This document shows positions 26,327 to 33,677 of a DNA stretch of 64,000 nt, in pieces. The translations under genes were made by a program, and so were the position numbers. How positions within the stretch are numbered: the first letter of the stretch is position 1; each line of letters opens with the position of its first letter. The stretch spans positions 3,853,501 to 3,917,500 of the forward strand of contig NZ_BNED01000005.1 in assembly GCF_016755875.1 (NCBI RefSeq), given 5' to 3'. Source of the DNA: Streptomyces spororaveus. Lineage in GTDB: Bacteria; Actinomycetota; Actinomycetes; Streptomycetales; Streptomycetaceae. The notes under the pieces are model-generated. The model had not been told where the DNA came from, searched no databases, and was given only the letters and a program-made list of their open reading frames with translations.

Positions 26327-28408
26327 ATGCAGTTCAAGCGCATGGCCGTCGTGGCAGCAGCCGCGGTGGCCGGCCAAACACTCCTGATGGCCGCACCCGC
26401 GATGGCCGAGGAGCAACCGGCGGTGACCGCGCCGGACGTGGTACCCGAGGACACCGCCGGGCCGTCGGACGAGGCGCAGGCACCGGCGAAGGAGAAGAAG
26501 CAGGAGAAGGCCGAGGAAAAGGCCGAGCAGACCCCGGCGAAGAAGCCGGAGAAGAAACCTGCGGAGAAGGCCGGGGGGCCGGCCGCGGAGAAGACACAGG
26601 CCGAGGACACCGGCGCGCAGCAGCCCGCCGTCCAGGCCGTGGCCGCACCTGCGGCGCCCGACGCACCCGCCGTGCCGGCCGCGCCCGAAGCAGCGGCCCA
26701 GACGCCGGCGCAGGCCGCCGCGCCCGAGACCCTCGAAGCCGACGAGGACACCGGGTCCGACCGGATCCTGATGGGGCCCGAGGTCACGGTCCAGGGCATC
26801 CCGGCGGCCGGGTTCAAGGCCGACGGCAGCTGGACCCCGCTCACCGTGACCGTCGACAACTCCGGCCACGTCACCGTCGACGAGTACACCCCGATGCTGG
26901 GCGTCTCGCAGGCCGCCGGACAGTTCACGCCGGCCCACATCAACGTCGAGTACAGCACCGCGGGCGGGCCGTGGACGGCCGCCGCACCGGTCCAGAGCGC
27001 GGCCCCGACGCTGGGCTACGCCCTCGGCAGCGCCGCCGCGATCCCCGCAGGCCAGATCCGGACCATCGACGTCCGGATCAGCTTCGCCGCGGACACCCCC
27101 GTCGTCCCGTTCGACCTGACGGCGGACGGCAGGGGCCGGGTCGGGACCTCCACCGGCAGCTCCCCCACGTCCTCGTACGCGACCAGGATCACGGGCGCGC
27201 CCGGCGGTGACGAGGACCCCGTACGGGTCGAAGGTCCGGCCCTGACGGTGAACGGGCTCCCGGAATCGGTGCGGGCGGGCGGTGACTGGACGGAGCTCTC
27301 CGTCCGGGTGGACAACGCGGGCAAGGCCGAGCTGGCCGCCTTCGACCTGGGACTGGTCCTGGCCCGGCCCGACTTCGTCTCGATGCAGGTCTCGCAGATC
27401 ACGGTCGAGGTCCTGCGACCGGCCACGGCCGGACTGCCGGCGGCCTGGCAGTCCGTCGAGATCACCTCGGACGAGGACGGCTACTTCTTCGCGGGCGGCC
27501 TCGTGCGCGGGCCGATCGGCGCGGGCGCGGCCTTCGACGTCCCGGTCCGCGTCCGCTTCGCCGCCGACGCCCCGACCGGCTCGGTCTCCTTCTTCGCCTG
27601 GGGCACCTCCCAGGTCGACGCGGAAACACCCCCGCCCTGGGCCGGCTCCCGCTCACCCCGCCGCCTGACCACCCTCCTGGAACCGGCCCCGGCCCCTGGT
27701 GGCGAAACCCCGGGCGGGGGCACCCCGGGCGGGGGCACCCCGGGCGGTGAGACCCCGGGAGGCGGCACACCCGGAGGGGGCACCCCCGGCGGTGAGACCC
27801 CCGGAGGCGGCACTCCCGGCGGAGGCACACCCGGCGGGGAGACCCCCGGCGGCGGCACTCCCGGCGGGGAGACACCCGGAGGCGGCACACCCGGCGGAGG
27901 CGCCCCTGGGGGCGAGACACCCGGCGGCGGCACACCGGGCGGGGGCGCTCCCGGCGGAGGCACGCCCGGCGGGGAGACACCCGGAGGCGGCACACCCGGC
28001 GGTGAAACCCCCGGGGGCAGTACGCCGGGCGGCGGCGCGCCCGGAGGCGGCACACCGGGCGGCGGCGCGCCCGGAGGCGAGGCTCCGGGCGGTAGCCCCG
28101 GCGGAGGCGCGGGCGGCGAGACGCCCGGCAGCGCAACCCCCGGCGGCACCCCGGGCGGTGCGCCCGGAGGCAACGGGCCGGTGCAGAACGGCAGCACGGG
28201 TACCACCCCGATCAGCACCGTCCCCAACAGCGGGAGCGGCACCGGCGGCACCGGCGGCACCGGCGGGAGCGGCGCCGGCGGCACCGCCCCGCTCGCCACC
28301 ACCGGCGCCGACCCGGCCACCAGCTGGGTCCTCGGCGGCGCAGGCGTGACCCTCGCCATGGGCGCGGCCCTGGTCGCGGGCACCGGTCGCCGCCGCCGCA
28401 CCAACTGA
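26327..28408 (+). CDS. LAxTG-anchored surface protein with Pro-Gly-Gly repeat stalk, paralog 2
   Basis: A 693-residue paralog of the preceding gene. It has a signal peptide (to about residue 27), a Lys/Glu/Ala/Pro-rich helical segment (about 45-145) and two tandem beta domains (ILMGPEVTVQGIPAAGFKAD; PALTVNGLPESVRAGGDWTEL). About 150 residues of pentapeptide-like repeats follow (PGGGT, PGGET, PGGGA; bases about 27700-28160), then a Gly-rich linker, the sorting motif LATTG, a hydrophobic helix and RRRR. The repeats would form a flexible stalk lifting the domains off the wall. I use the ATG at 26327 after GGGGAGG; a TTG at 26282 is too far upstream. The repeat length may vary between strains. 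Confidence 0.85.
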   Translation: MQFKRMAVVAAAAVAGQTLLMAAPAMAEEQPAVTAPDVVPEDTAGPSDEAQAPAKEKKQEKAEEKAEQTPAKKPEKKPAEKAGGPAAEKTQAEDTGAQQPAVQAVAAPAAPDAPAVPAAPEAAAQTPAQAAAPETLEADEDTGSDRILMGPEVTVQGIPAAGFKADGSWTPLTVTVDNSGHVTVDEYTPMLGVSQAAGQFTPAHINVEYSTAGGPWTAAAPVQSAAPTLGYALGSAAAIPAGQIRTIDVRISFAADTPVVPFDLTADGRGRVGTSTGSSPTSSYATRITGAPGGDEDPVRVEGPALTVNGLPESVRAGGDWTELSVRVDNAGKAELAAFDLGLVLARPDFVSMQVSQITVEVLRPATAGLPAAWQSVEITSDEDGYFFAGGLVRGPIGAGAAFDVPVRVRFAADAPTGSVSFFAWGTSQVDAETPPPWAGSRSPRRLTTLLEPAPAPGGETPGGGTPGGGTPGGETPGGGTPGGGTPGGETPGGGTPGGGTPGGETPGGGTPGGETPGGGTPGGGAPGGETPGGGTPGGGAPGGGTPGGETPGGGTPGGETPGGSTPGGGAPGGGTPGGGAPGGEAPGGSPGGGAGGETPGSATPGGTPGGAPGGNGPVQNGSTGTTPISTVPNSGSGTGGTGGTGGSGAGGTAPLATTGADPATSWVLGGAGVTLAMGAALVAGTGRRRRTN

Positions 28409-28423
28409 CGCCCCACCCGGTCA

Positions 28424-28452
28424 CCCGTACGGCCCGATTCGGGCCGTACGGG
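28424..28452 (+). terminator. terminator after LAxTG gene 2
   Basis: A perfect 12-bp inverted repeat with a 5-base loop (arms 28424-28435 and 28441-28452) using the same arm sequence as the hairpin at 26143. Confidence 0.85.
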
Positions 28453-28504
28453 CCGGGTAGGGGACGGCCCGTCCTTCCCCCCCCACCCACCATCGGAGGC
28501 CTCC

Positions 28505-29311
28505 GTGCCCGACATGAACGGCCCCTACAAGCCCGGCACTCCCTGCTGGATCGACCTGATGGTCCCCGACCAGCAGGCCGCCCTCGACTTCTACTGCGAC
28601 CTGTTCGGCTGGCAGGGCGAGGTCGGCCCGGCCGAACAGGGCGGCTACTCCGTCTGCACCCTCAAGGGCCGGCCGGTCGCCGGGATCATGAAGGCGAGCA
28701 ACCCGGACGGCACCGTCCCGGACCCGATGCCGCCGACCGTGTGGACCACGTACCTGTCCACCGACGCCATCGACCCCACGCTCAAGGCCGTCACCGACGC
28801 GCACGGCACGGTCATGATGGGCCCGATGGACGTCATGGACCTCGGCCGGATGGCCGTCGTCGCCGACCCGACCGGTGCCGTGTTCGGCCTCTGGCAGCCG
28901 GGCTCCTTCGACGGCGCCGGCATCGTCAACGAGCACGGCGCCCTCATCTGGAACGAGCTCAGCACCAGCGACGTCCCGGCCGCCGCCGCGTTCTACTCCG
29001 CCATCCTGCCGATCACCACGGCCGCCTCCCACATGCCCGGCGCCGAGGGGTACACGGAGTTCAAGGCCTCCGGCCGCGTGGTGGGCGGGATGATGAACCT
29101 GGACAAGGCTCCCCCCGGCACTCCCCCGAACTGGCTGCCGTACTTCCATGTCGACAGCGTCGACGACATCCAGGCCGCCGCCGTACGGGCCGGGGCCACC
29201 GTCCTCGCCCCCGCCTTCGACATGGTGGCGGGCCGCATGGCCGTCCTGACCGACCCGCAGGGCGGCCCCTTCGCGGTGATCACCTCGACGGTCACGGAAC
29301 AGCCCGCCTGA
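28505..29311 (+). CDS. VOC-family (glyoxalase/bleomycin-resistance fold) protein with two domains
   Basis: A 268-residue protein with two tandem vicinal-oxygen-chelate modules: residues about 8-125 (PCWIDLMVPDQQAALDFYCDLFGW; metal-site Glu/His candidates include the end strand VFGLWQPG) and about 135-265 (LIWNELSTSDVPAAAAFYSAILPI to GGPFAVITS). This is the two-domain layout of the hydroxylase/CfoI-like VOC proteins common in Streptomyces, which bind small metabolites or antibiotics. GGAGG lies five bases before the GTG start; an ATG nine bases downstream is an alternative. Enzymatic activity is not predictable. Confidence 0.85.
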   Translation: MPDMNGPYKPGTPCWIDLMVPDQQAALDFYCDLFGWQGEVGPAEQGGYSVCTLKGRPVAGIMKASNPDGTVPDPMPPTVWTTYLSTDAIDPTLKAVTDAHGTVMMGPMDVMDLGRMAVVADPTGAVFGLWQPGSFDGAGIVNEHGALIWNELSTSDVPAAAAFYSAILPITTAASHMPGAEGYTEFKASGRVVGGMMNLDKAPPGTPPNWLPYFHVDSVDDIQAAAVRAGATVLAPAFDMVAGRMAVLTDPQGGPFAVITSTVTEQPA

Positions 29312-29398
29312 TGTGACCGGGCGCACAGGGAATGTTCGCCCTGTGCGCCCCCTCCTTCCCGGTGACGGTTCGTCCATCACCGAAGGGGACTCACTCAC

Positions 29399-29902
29399 AT
29401 GAGGAACAAGCACGCGGGGACGGCCGTGGCCGGCCTACTGGCGGCCGACGGACTGGTCCACCTCTACTGGGCCACCGGCGCGACCTGGCCCGCGCCCGAC
29501 GAACGCAGCCTGTCCCTGGCCGTCCTCGGCCTGGACACCTCCTTCGGCCCGGCCGCGGTGCTTCCCCTGGCCGCCGTGCTGCTGACGGGAGCCTCCGCCG
29601 TACTCGCCCACACCCGGGGCCGCGGCGGCCGGGTGACCCGCGCCGTCACGGGGGCGGTCGCGGCCGGCCTGGCCGTACGGGGCCTCGCGGGCCTGGGCTG
29701 GGCGGCCGGGCTCCTCGACAGCCCGCCGGACAGCGCCTTCCACGTACTCAACCTGGTGCTCTACACCCCGGTCTGCCTCGCGGCGGCGTGGGCGGCCGCC
29801 CACGCCGCCGCGCACCGGAACTCGGACCAGACGACCTTCCCGGGAGTCCGGGCCAGCACCCCCCAGTCGTCGCAGAGCGCGGCCACGAGGGTGAGTCCCT
29901 GA
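29399..29902 (+). CDS. DUF3995 small membrane protein
   Basis: A 167-residue protein with four hydrophobic helices. It matches DUF3995, whose members typically begin with a helix ending DGLVHLYWATGATWPAPDERSLS, followed by the FGPAAVLPLAAVLLTGASAVL helix and the GWAAGL and FHVLNLVLYTPVCLAAAWAAAH helices. The last about 40 residues, after the final helix, run 142 bases into the 3' end of the convergent ATP-binding gene and look hydrophilic and unstructured, so they may be a run-on caused by loss of an earlier stop. Function unknown. Confidence 0.75.
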   Translation: MRNKHAGTAVAGLLAADGLVHLYWATGATWPAPDERSLSLAVLGLDTSFGPAAVLPLAAVLLTGASAVLAHTRGRGGRVTRAVTGAVAAGLAVRGLAGLGWAAGLLDSPPDSAFHVLNLVLYTPVCLAAAWAAAHAAAHRNSDQTTFPGVRASTPQSSQSAATRVSP

Positions 29903-30198
29903 CCGTGCGGCTGCCCGGTGATCCGGGACAACCCCGGCCCGCCGTCGTGCACCTCGATGCGGACGGTCGCGTCCTCGAAGCCGTACATCCGCAGCAGGTA
30001 CCCGCGGCCGGGCGGGACGCCGTACCGCAGGGCGTTGGTCGCCAGTTCGCTCACGCAGAGCAACATGTCGTCGCGGCGGTCGGTCACGCCCCACGCGTGC
30101 AAGGTGTCACGTGTGAACTGGCGCGCAGCTGCGACGGTTCGGGGCGAGCGCAGGTAGAGACGCTCGCGCACGAGCGCCGCCTCAATAGTTGGATTCAC
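29761..30198 (-). CDS. anti-sigma-factor-like ATP-binding protein (HATPase_c)
   Basis: A 145-residue GHKL ATPase domain of the SpoIIAB/RsbW-like group. The N box is ELATNALRYG (about residues 52-61), the G1 box DGGPGL (about 85), and the G2 box HGQGLTLVAALCDDWG. In Streptomyces many such proteins accompany a DUF5753 regulator and a DUF397 protein; these trios (WhiJ/AbaA type) influence development and antibiotic production. Here the gene is divergent from the regulator. The last about 20 residues (CAAAWAAAHAAARQTGV) lie in the antisense overlap with the DUF3995 gene and are an effect of a palindrome there. Confidence 0.85.
   Translation of the reverse strand: MNPTIEAALVRERLYLRSPRTVAAARQFTRDTLHAWGVTDRRDDMLLCVSELATNALRYGVPPGRGYLLRMYGFEDATVRIEVHDGGPGLSRITGQPHGQGLTLVAALCDDWGVLARTPGKVVWSEFRCAAAWAAAHAAARQTGV
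29779..29812. terminator. 34-bp perfect palindrome inside the convergent gene overlap
   Basis: Bases 29779-29795 are the exact reverse complement of 29796-29812, with no spacer. The site lies within the coding ends of both the DUF3995 and the ATP-binding genes, so both strands encode the same AAAWAAAHAAA peptide. In RNA it would fold into a 15-bp hairpin with a tight loop, so it is probably a bidirectional terminator placed before both stop codons. The symmetry is seen directly; terminator function is inferred. Confidence 0.6.
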
Positions 30199-30241
30199 GG
30201 GACGATGGTCGCTTTGCGTGACTAGCGTGTGGCTGAGCGCC

Positions 30242-30269
30242 GACCCGTACTCATTGATGAGTACGGGTC
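30242..30269. promoter_or_regulatory. 12-bp inverted repeat, candidate operator of the DUF5753 regulator
   Basis: GACCCGTACTCA-N4-TGAGTACGGGTC is a perfect dyad in the 113-base divergent region between the ATP-binding gene (start 30198) and the regulator gene (start 30312). A binding site for the adjacent helix-turn-helix protein would be expected here. It could instead be a hairpin in the 5' leader of the regulator message. Confidence 0.5.
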
Positions 30270-30311
30270 CGCACGGGGTATTCCGCCTGCGCGGGTGGGG
30301 AGTTCGCAGTC

Positions 30312-31136
30312 ATGCCACCGAGGAAACGAGTACGGCCGAACGCGACGACCATGAAGATGGTCGGCACGATGGTGGCCGCCGCCCGCATCGCCAAGAACCT
30401 GACCCAGAAGCAACTCGGCGAGCTGGTACGGCTGGACGCGGAGACCATCGCCTCCATCGAGCAGGGCCGCCGCGCCCTGATGCCGAATGTCGCGGAGCTG
30501 ATGGACTTGCATCTGGGCCTACCGGGGCTGCTGACCGTGGCGGCGCTGGAACTCCCCGACATCGACACGACACCCCCATGGGCCGAGGAATACCTGGCCC
30601 TTGAGCTCAACGCCATCACCCTGTCCTGGTACGAAGGACAGCGCGTACCGGGGCTACTCCAGACGGAGAACTACGCCCGGGCCCTCTTCAAGTGCCGCGT
30701 CCCAGCACACCCCGAGGAAACCGTTGAGGATCTGACCGCCCGCCGCGTGGCGCGGCAGGAGATTCTGCACCGCAAGACACCACCGACCCTGAGCTTCGTC
30801 ATCTGGGAGCCCGCCGTGCGCCACCGCATCGGCGGCCGAGAAGTACATGAGGAACTCCTGCGGCACTTGCTCGCCTGTACGGAACTTCCGGACGTTTCCA
30901 TCCAGGTGATGCCGCTGGACCAGTCCGCCCATGCAGCCCTCGACGGCCCCTTCATCCTCCTGGAAACCCCCACCCACCAGCATCTCGGATACTCCGAGAG
31001 CCAGCGTGGCAGCAGGCTCATCTCGGACCCCGACGAGGTCAGCATCATGGCTCGCCGGTATGCGATGCTGCGGACTCAGGCCCTCAACACCGTCCAGACA
31101 CAGGGCCTGTTGGACCGCCTGCTAGGAGAGCTATGA
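30312..31136 (+). CDS. WhiJ-type XRE/DUF5753 transcriptional regulator
   Basis: A 274-residue regulator with an N-terminal HTH (VAAARIAKNLTQKQLGELVRLDAETIASIEQGRRALMP, about 20-57) and a C-terminal DUF5753 domain, recognised by LEWEAxSL-like ALELNAITLSWYEGQRVPGLLQTENYARALF, FVIWEPAVRHRIGG and MPLDQSAHAALDGPFILLE. Such proteins work with a small DUF397 partner; in S. coelicolor WhiJ-type loci affect sporulation and antibiotic timing. GGGGAG lies nine bases before the ATG. It overlaps the DUF397 gene by four bases (ATGA) and is divergent from the ATP-binding gene, completing the usual trio. Confidence 0.92.
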   Translation: MPPRKRVRPNATTMKMVGTMVAAARIAKNLTQKQLGELVRLDAETIASIEQGRRALMPNVAELMDLHLGLPGLLTVAALELPDIDTTPPWAEEYLALELNAITLSWYEGQRVPGLLQTENYARALFKCRVPAHPEETVEDLTARRVARQEILHRKTPPTLSFVIWEPAVRHRIGGREVHEELLRHLLACTELPDVSIQVMPLDQSAHAALDGPFILLETPTHQHLGYSESQRGSRLISDPDEVSIMARRYAMLRTQALNTVQTQGLLDRLLGEL

Positions 31137-31372
31137 GCACCGACCTGAAGTGGTTCAAGTCCAGCTACAGCGGTGGCGACGGCGACGCCTGCCTGGAGGT
31201 TGCCGTGGCCTGGCACAAGTCCTCGTACAGCACCAGCGACGGCGACAACTGCGTCGAGGTGGCCTCCGGCAGGGACACGGTCCACGTCCGGGACTCCAAG
31301 AGCACAGACGGCCCCGTACTGGACCTCGCGCCGGCGAGCTGGGCGGCGCTGACCGGCTGGGTCAGCCGGTAG
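31133..31372 (+). CDS. DUF397-domain protein with duplicated motif
   Basis: A 79-residue DUF397 protein, the small partner of DUF5753 regulators. The family motif W-x-KSSYS-x-x-D-x-C-x-EVA appears twice: WFKSSYSGGDGDACLEVA (residues 8-25) and WHKSSYSTSDGDNCVEVA (27-44), followed by the usual VHVRDSKSTDGPVLDLAPASWAALTGWV. Normal members have the motif once, so an internal duplication of about 57 bases is likely. The ATG overlaps the regulator's stop. Confidence 0.9.
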   Translation: MSTDLKWFKSSYSGGDGDACLEVAVAWHKSSYSTSDGDNCVEVASGRDTVHVRDSKSTDGPVLDLAPASWAALTGWVSR

Positions 31373-31389
31373 CACCGCCCAGGGGCACA

Positions 31390-31551
31390 TCAGTGGAAGG
31401 TCAGGTTGTACTCGCCGGCCTTCCCCGCCACCGGCTCGAAGTGGGCCGCGCCCTTCAGGCCCTCGTACGTGCCGCTTCCGTACTTCGCGCCCTGCTTCTG
31501 GCGGGTGGAGACCCGGTACACCGTCCCGATCGTCGCCGTACCGGCCGTCAT
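31390..31551 (-). CDS. small hypothetical ORF, possible gene remnant
   Basis: A 53-residue frame (MTAGTATIGTVYRVSTRQKQ to EYNLTFH) with Streptomyces-like codon bias and an ordered beta-strand pattern, converging on the DUF397 gene. I do not recognise it. The same frame continues upstream to 31752 but there runs antisense to the oxygenase gene, so only the last part is plausible. It may be the 3' remnant of a larger gene cut off when the oxygenase pair arrived. No clear ribosome binding site. Confidence 0.3.
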   Translation of the reverse strand: MTAGTATIGTVYRVSTRQKQGAKYGSGTYEGLKGAAHFEPVAGKAGEYNLTFH

Positions 31552-31636
31552 CGGGCCCTGATCAGGACGGGGCGTCGGAGGGGCGGCTGGTGCACGGTTC
31601 AATTCATCAAGGTCTACGAAGGGCAGGTGCCGTTTC

Positions 31637-32854
31637 ATGTACGTGGCAGGGCTGACAGAGGCCTGCATCGATGACGCGAGCAACATCCTGGTCGCGCCCT
31701 CGACGCTGCATGACGATGACGCGATCAGGGACTTCTTCGGATCCACGATCACGCCGGAGGAGCTGGGTTCGGCGGACCTCGCGCAGAAGACCGTCTACCT
31801 GTGTGGCGACGTGTCCGGCATCAACAGCCGCCAACTGCAGGCGGCGGAGCGGGTGTTCGTCGTCCAAGAGCTGTCGCACGGTTACCGCGAGGACGCCGAC
31901 GCAGGCTGGACCCTCGTCGGTGTCGGCCGAGTTCCCATCCGGGTGCACGGCGCCGGGGTGTACTACCGCCGCTTCTTCGACCTCGACGCCGATCACTTCG
32001 GGCGGATCCGTGCGGACCACGCCTTCCAGTCCCTGACCGAGTCCGACAAGCCTGGAACGGCTCATCGCAGCGGGATCTATCTGACGCCCGTCACGCGAGA
32101 CGGTGACAAACTGCATTTCCGCCTGCTCCGGTGCTCCACGAATCTTTCGGGGCCGACCGAAGGCTTTCGGCCGACCGACACCCGAATCGTCGATGGCCTG
32201 AATCGCGAAGCCGCCACCGTGTTCCGGAACCCGGCGCCGTTGAATCATGTGCTCGCGCAGATCTACCACAACACCCTGGCAACGGCCGAGCGCAAGCAGT
32301 CCAAGGCCAGGATATCGGCCCATGCCGACAAGACGAAGGACATGCCCGTCAACGGCATCATGGCTTTCTGTACCTTCTATGACGGGCTCGACAAGCTGCA
32401 TCCGATGGGTGAAGACGCCTTCGACTACGGTGTGAAGCGGGCCAGCGGGCTGACCAGGCTCCACTTCCGTCTCAAGGAACCGGAACGCGACGGGATCTCA
32501 CTTCCCCAGCAGTTCTCCTTCACCCTCTATCCCGGCTCCGTGTTCTTCATGCCGCTGTCCACCAACCGGCTTTATACGCACGAGATCAGGCCCTCGACGT
32601 TGGGCGCCGATGTACTCCCGACCCGGCTGGGCTACGTGGTGCGCTGTTCGAGCACAGAAGCGGTTCACAAGAACGGCCACACGTTGCTCAAAGCCGCCGG
32701 GGATTGGGTGGAGCTGGGGCCGTCGACGCCCGAGGGCATGGACGAGCTGCGGAGGCTGTACGCCGAGGAGAACAGGACCTCGTCCTTCATCGACTACGGC
32801 GACAGGTTCCTCTTCAGCATGAACACGGGAGACTACGTTGCCCCCCGAGCCTAG
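31637..32854 (+). CDS. 2OG-Fe(II) oxygenase (AlkB-like), first of a tandem pair
   Basis: A 405-residue protein. The C-terminal half has the signature of a 2-oxoglutarate/Fe(II) dioxygenase: H229-A-D231 in ARISAHADKTKDMPVNGI, the distal iron His H315 in LSTNRLYTHEIRPS, and arginines R330 and R336 in PTRLGYVVRCS to bind 2-oxoglutarate, in AlkB-like spacing. The N-terminal about 200 residues I cannot assign. Third codon positions contain more A/T than in the flanking genes, suggesting transfer. A GGGCAGGTG site precedes the ATG. It overlaps a second oxygenase gene by 17 bases. Substrate could be a nucleic acid, protein or metabolite; sequence alone does not tell. Confidence 0.65.
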   Translation: MYVAGLTEACIDDASNILVAPSTLHDDDAIRDFFGSTITPEELGSADLAQKTVYLCGDVSGINSRQLQAAERVFVVQELSHGYREDADAGWTLVGVGRVPIRVHGAGVYYRRFFDLDADHFGRIRADHAFQSLTESDKPGTAHRSGIYLTPVTRDGDKLHFRLLRCSTNLSGPTEGFRPTDTRIVDGLNREAATVFRNPAPLNHVLAQIYHNTLATAERKQSKARISAHADKTKDMPVNGIMAFCTFYDGLDKLHPMGEDAFDYGVKRASGLTRLHFRLKEPERDGISLPQQFSFTLYPGSVFFMPLSTNRLYTHEIRPSTLGADVLPTRLGYVVRCSSTEAVHKNGHTLLKAAGDWVELGPSTPEGMDELRRLYAEENRTSSFIDYGDRFLFSMNTGDYVAPRA

Positions 32855-33605
32855 GATCGCGGACGAGATCATCTCGCGCGCTCTGCCGATCGAGCAGGAT
32901 CTCTTTGCGGACCTGTCCGCGTCGGCTCGTTTGGAGGACGTGGGAAAGGGCCGGCGAGGTGCCACGCTCACCCGGATCGGCGAGGCGGGGTGTGTGCCCC
33001 TCGTGCGCACCACCACTCAATACAGCAGCCCGGCGCAGCGTTTCCGCGCGGTGCACGAACGGCTGGCGCAGCGGATTCAAAACCATACGGCGATCCCGGT
33101 CGGCTTCAACAACGCTCTCGTCGAGTGCTACACGAATGCCTACAGAACCATGGGCAGCCATTCCGACCAGGCCCTGGATCTGGCCGACGAGTCCTTCATC
33201 GCCGTCTTCTCCTGCTACCAGCATCCCGAGTCGGGCCAAACGAGGAAGCTGATCTTCGAATCAAAGGAGTTCGATGCCGACAAGTTCGAGATCCCCCTCA
33301 CCCACAACGGTGTTGTCGCGTTCTCCGTCGAGCTGAACCAGCGATTCAGGCACAAGATCGTGCTGGACACCGTCCCGACGGCGGACAACCAATGGCTGGG
33401 CGTCACGTTTCGCACGTCGAAGACCCACGTTCGGTTTCGCGATGGACATGCGTACCTCCCGCAGGGCGCGCGCCTCACGTCGGCCGACGACGAGCAGAAG
33501 CGCGAGTTCTACCGGCTGCGGCGCCGCGAGAACGACGAAACCGACTTCACCTACCCGCCGCTGACGTACACGGTCAGCGCGAGCGATCTCCTGCCGCCCG
33601 TCTGA
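32838..33605 (+). CDS. 2OG-Fe(II) oxygenase (AlkB-like), second of a tandem pair
   Basis: A 255-residue protein with the AlkB-like core: FNNALVECYTNAYRTMGSHSD carries H108-x-D110, QRFRHKIVLD the distal His H172, and WLGVTFRTSK the 2-oxoglutarate-binding Arg R192, comparable to the LTFR motif of AlkB. It starts at a TTG six bases after GGGAG, inside the end of the first oxygenase gene, so expression is coupled. It is much shorter than its partner and the two are not close copies, suggesting different substrates or a heteromer. Codon use is again less G/C-biased than in the neighbours. It converges on the TetR gene. Confidence 0.65.
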   Translation: MPPEPRIADEIISRALPIEQDLFADLSASARLEDVGKGRRGATLTRIGEAGCVPLVRTTTQYSSPAQRFRAVHERLAQRIQNHTAIPVGFNNALVECYTNAYRTMGSHSDQALDLADESFIAVFSCYQHPESGQTRKLIFESKEFDADKFEIPLTHNGVVAFSVELNQRFRHKIVLDTVPTADNQWLGVTFRTSKTHVRFRDGHAYLPQGARLTSADDEQKREFYRLRRRENDETDFTYPPLTYTVSASDLLPPV

Positions 33606-33677
33606 CCTGCTGCACCAGCGCGTGGCGATCGCGGGCGGCCCGGCGATTCGAGGCGCACCGGGGTCCGCCCGGGCCCT

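Noticed and set aside
27700..28160. Regular short repeats suggestive of a CRISPR array
   Set aside because: They are 15-base coding repeats of Pro-Gly-Gly pentapeptides without unique spacers, in frame inside the surface protein gene.
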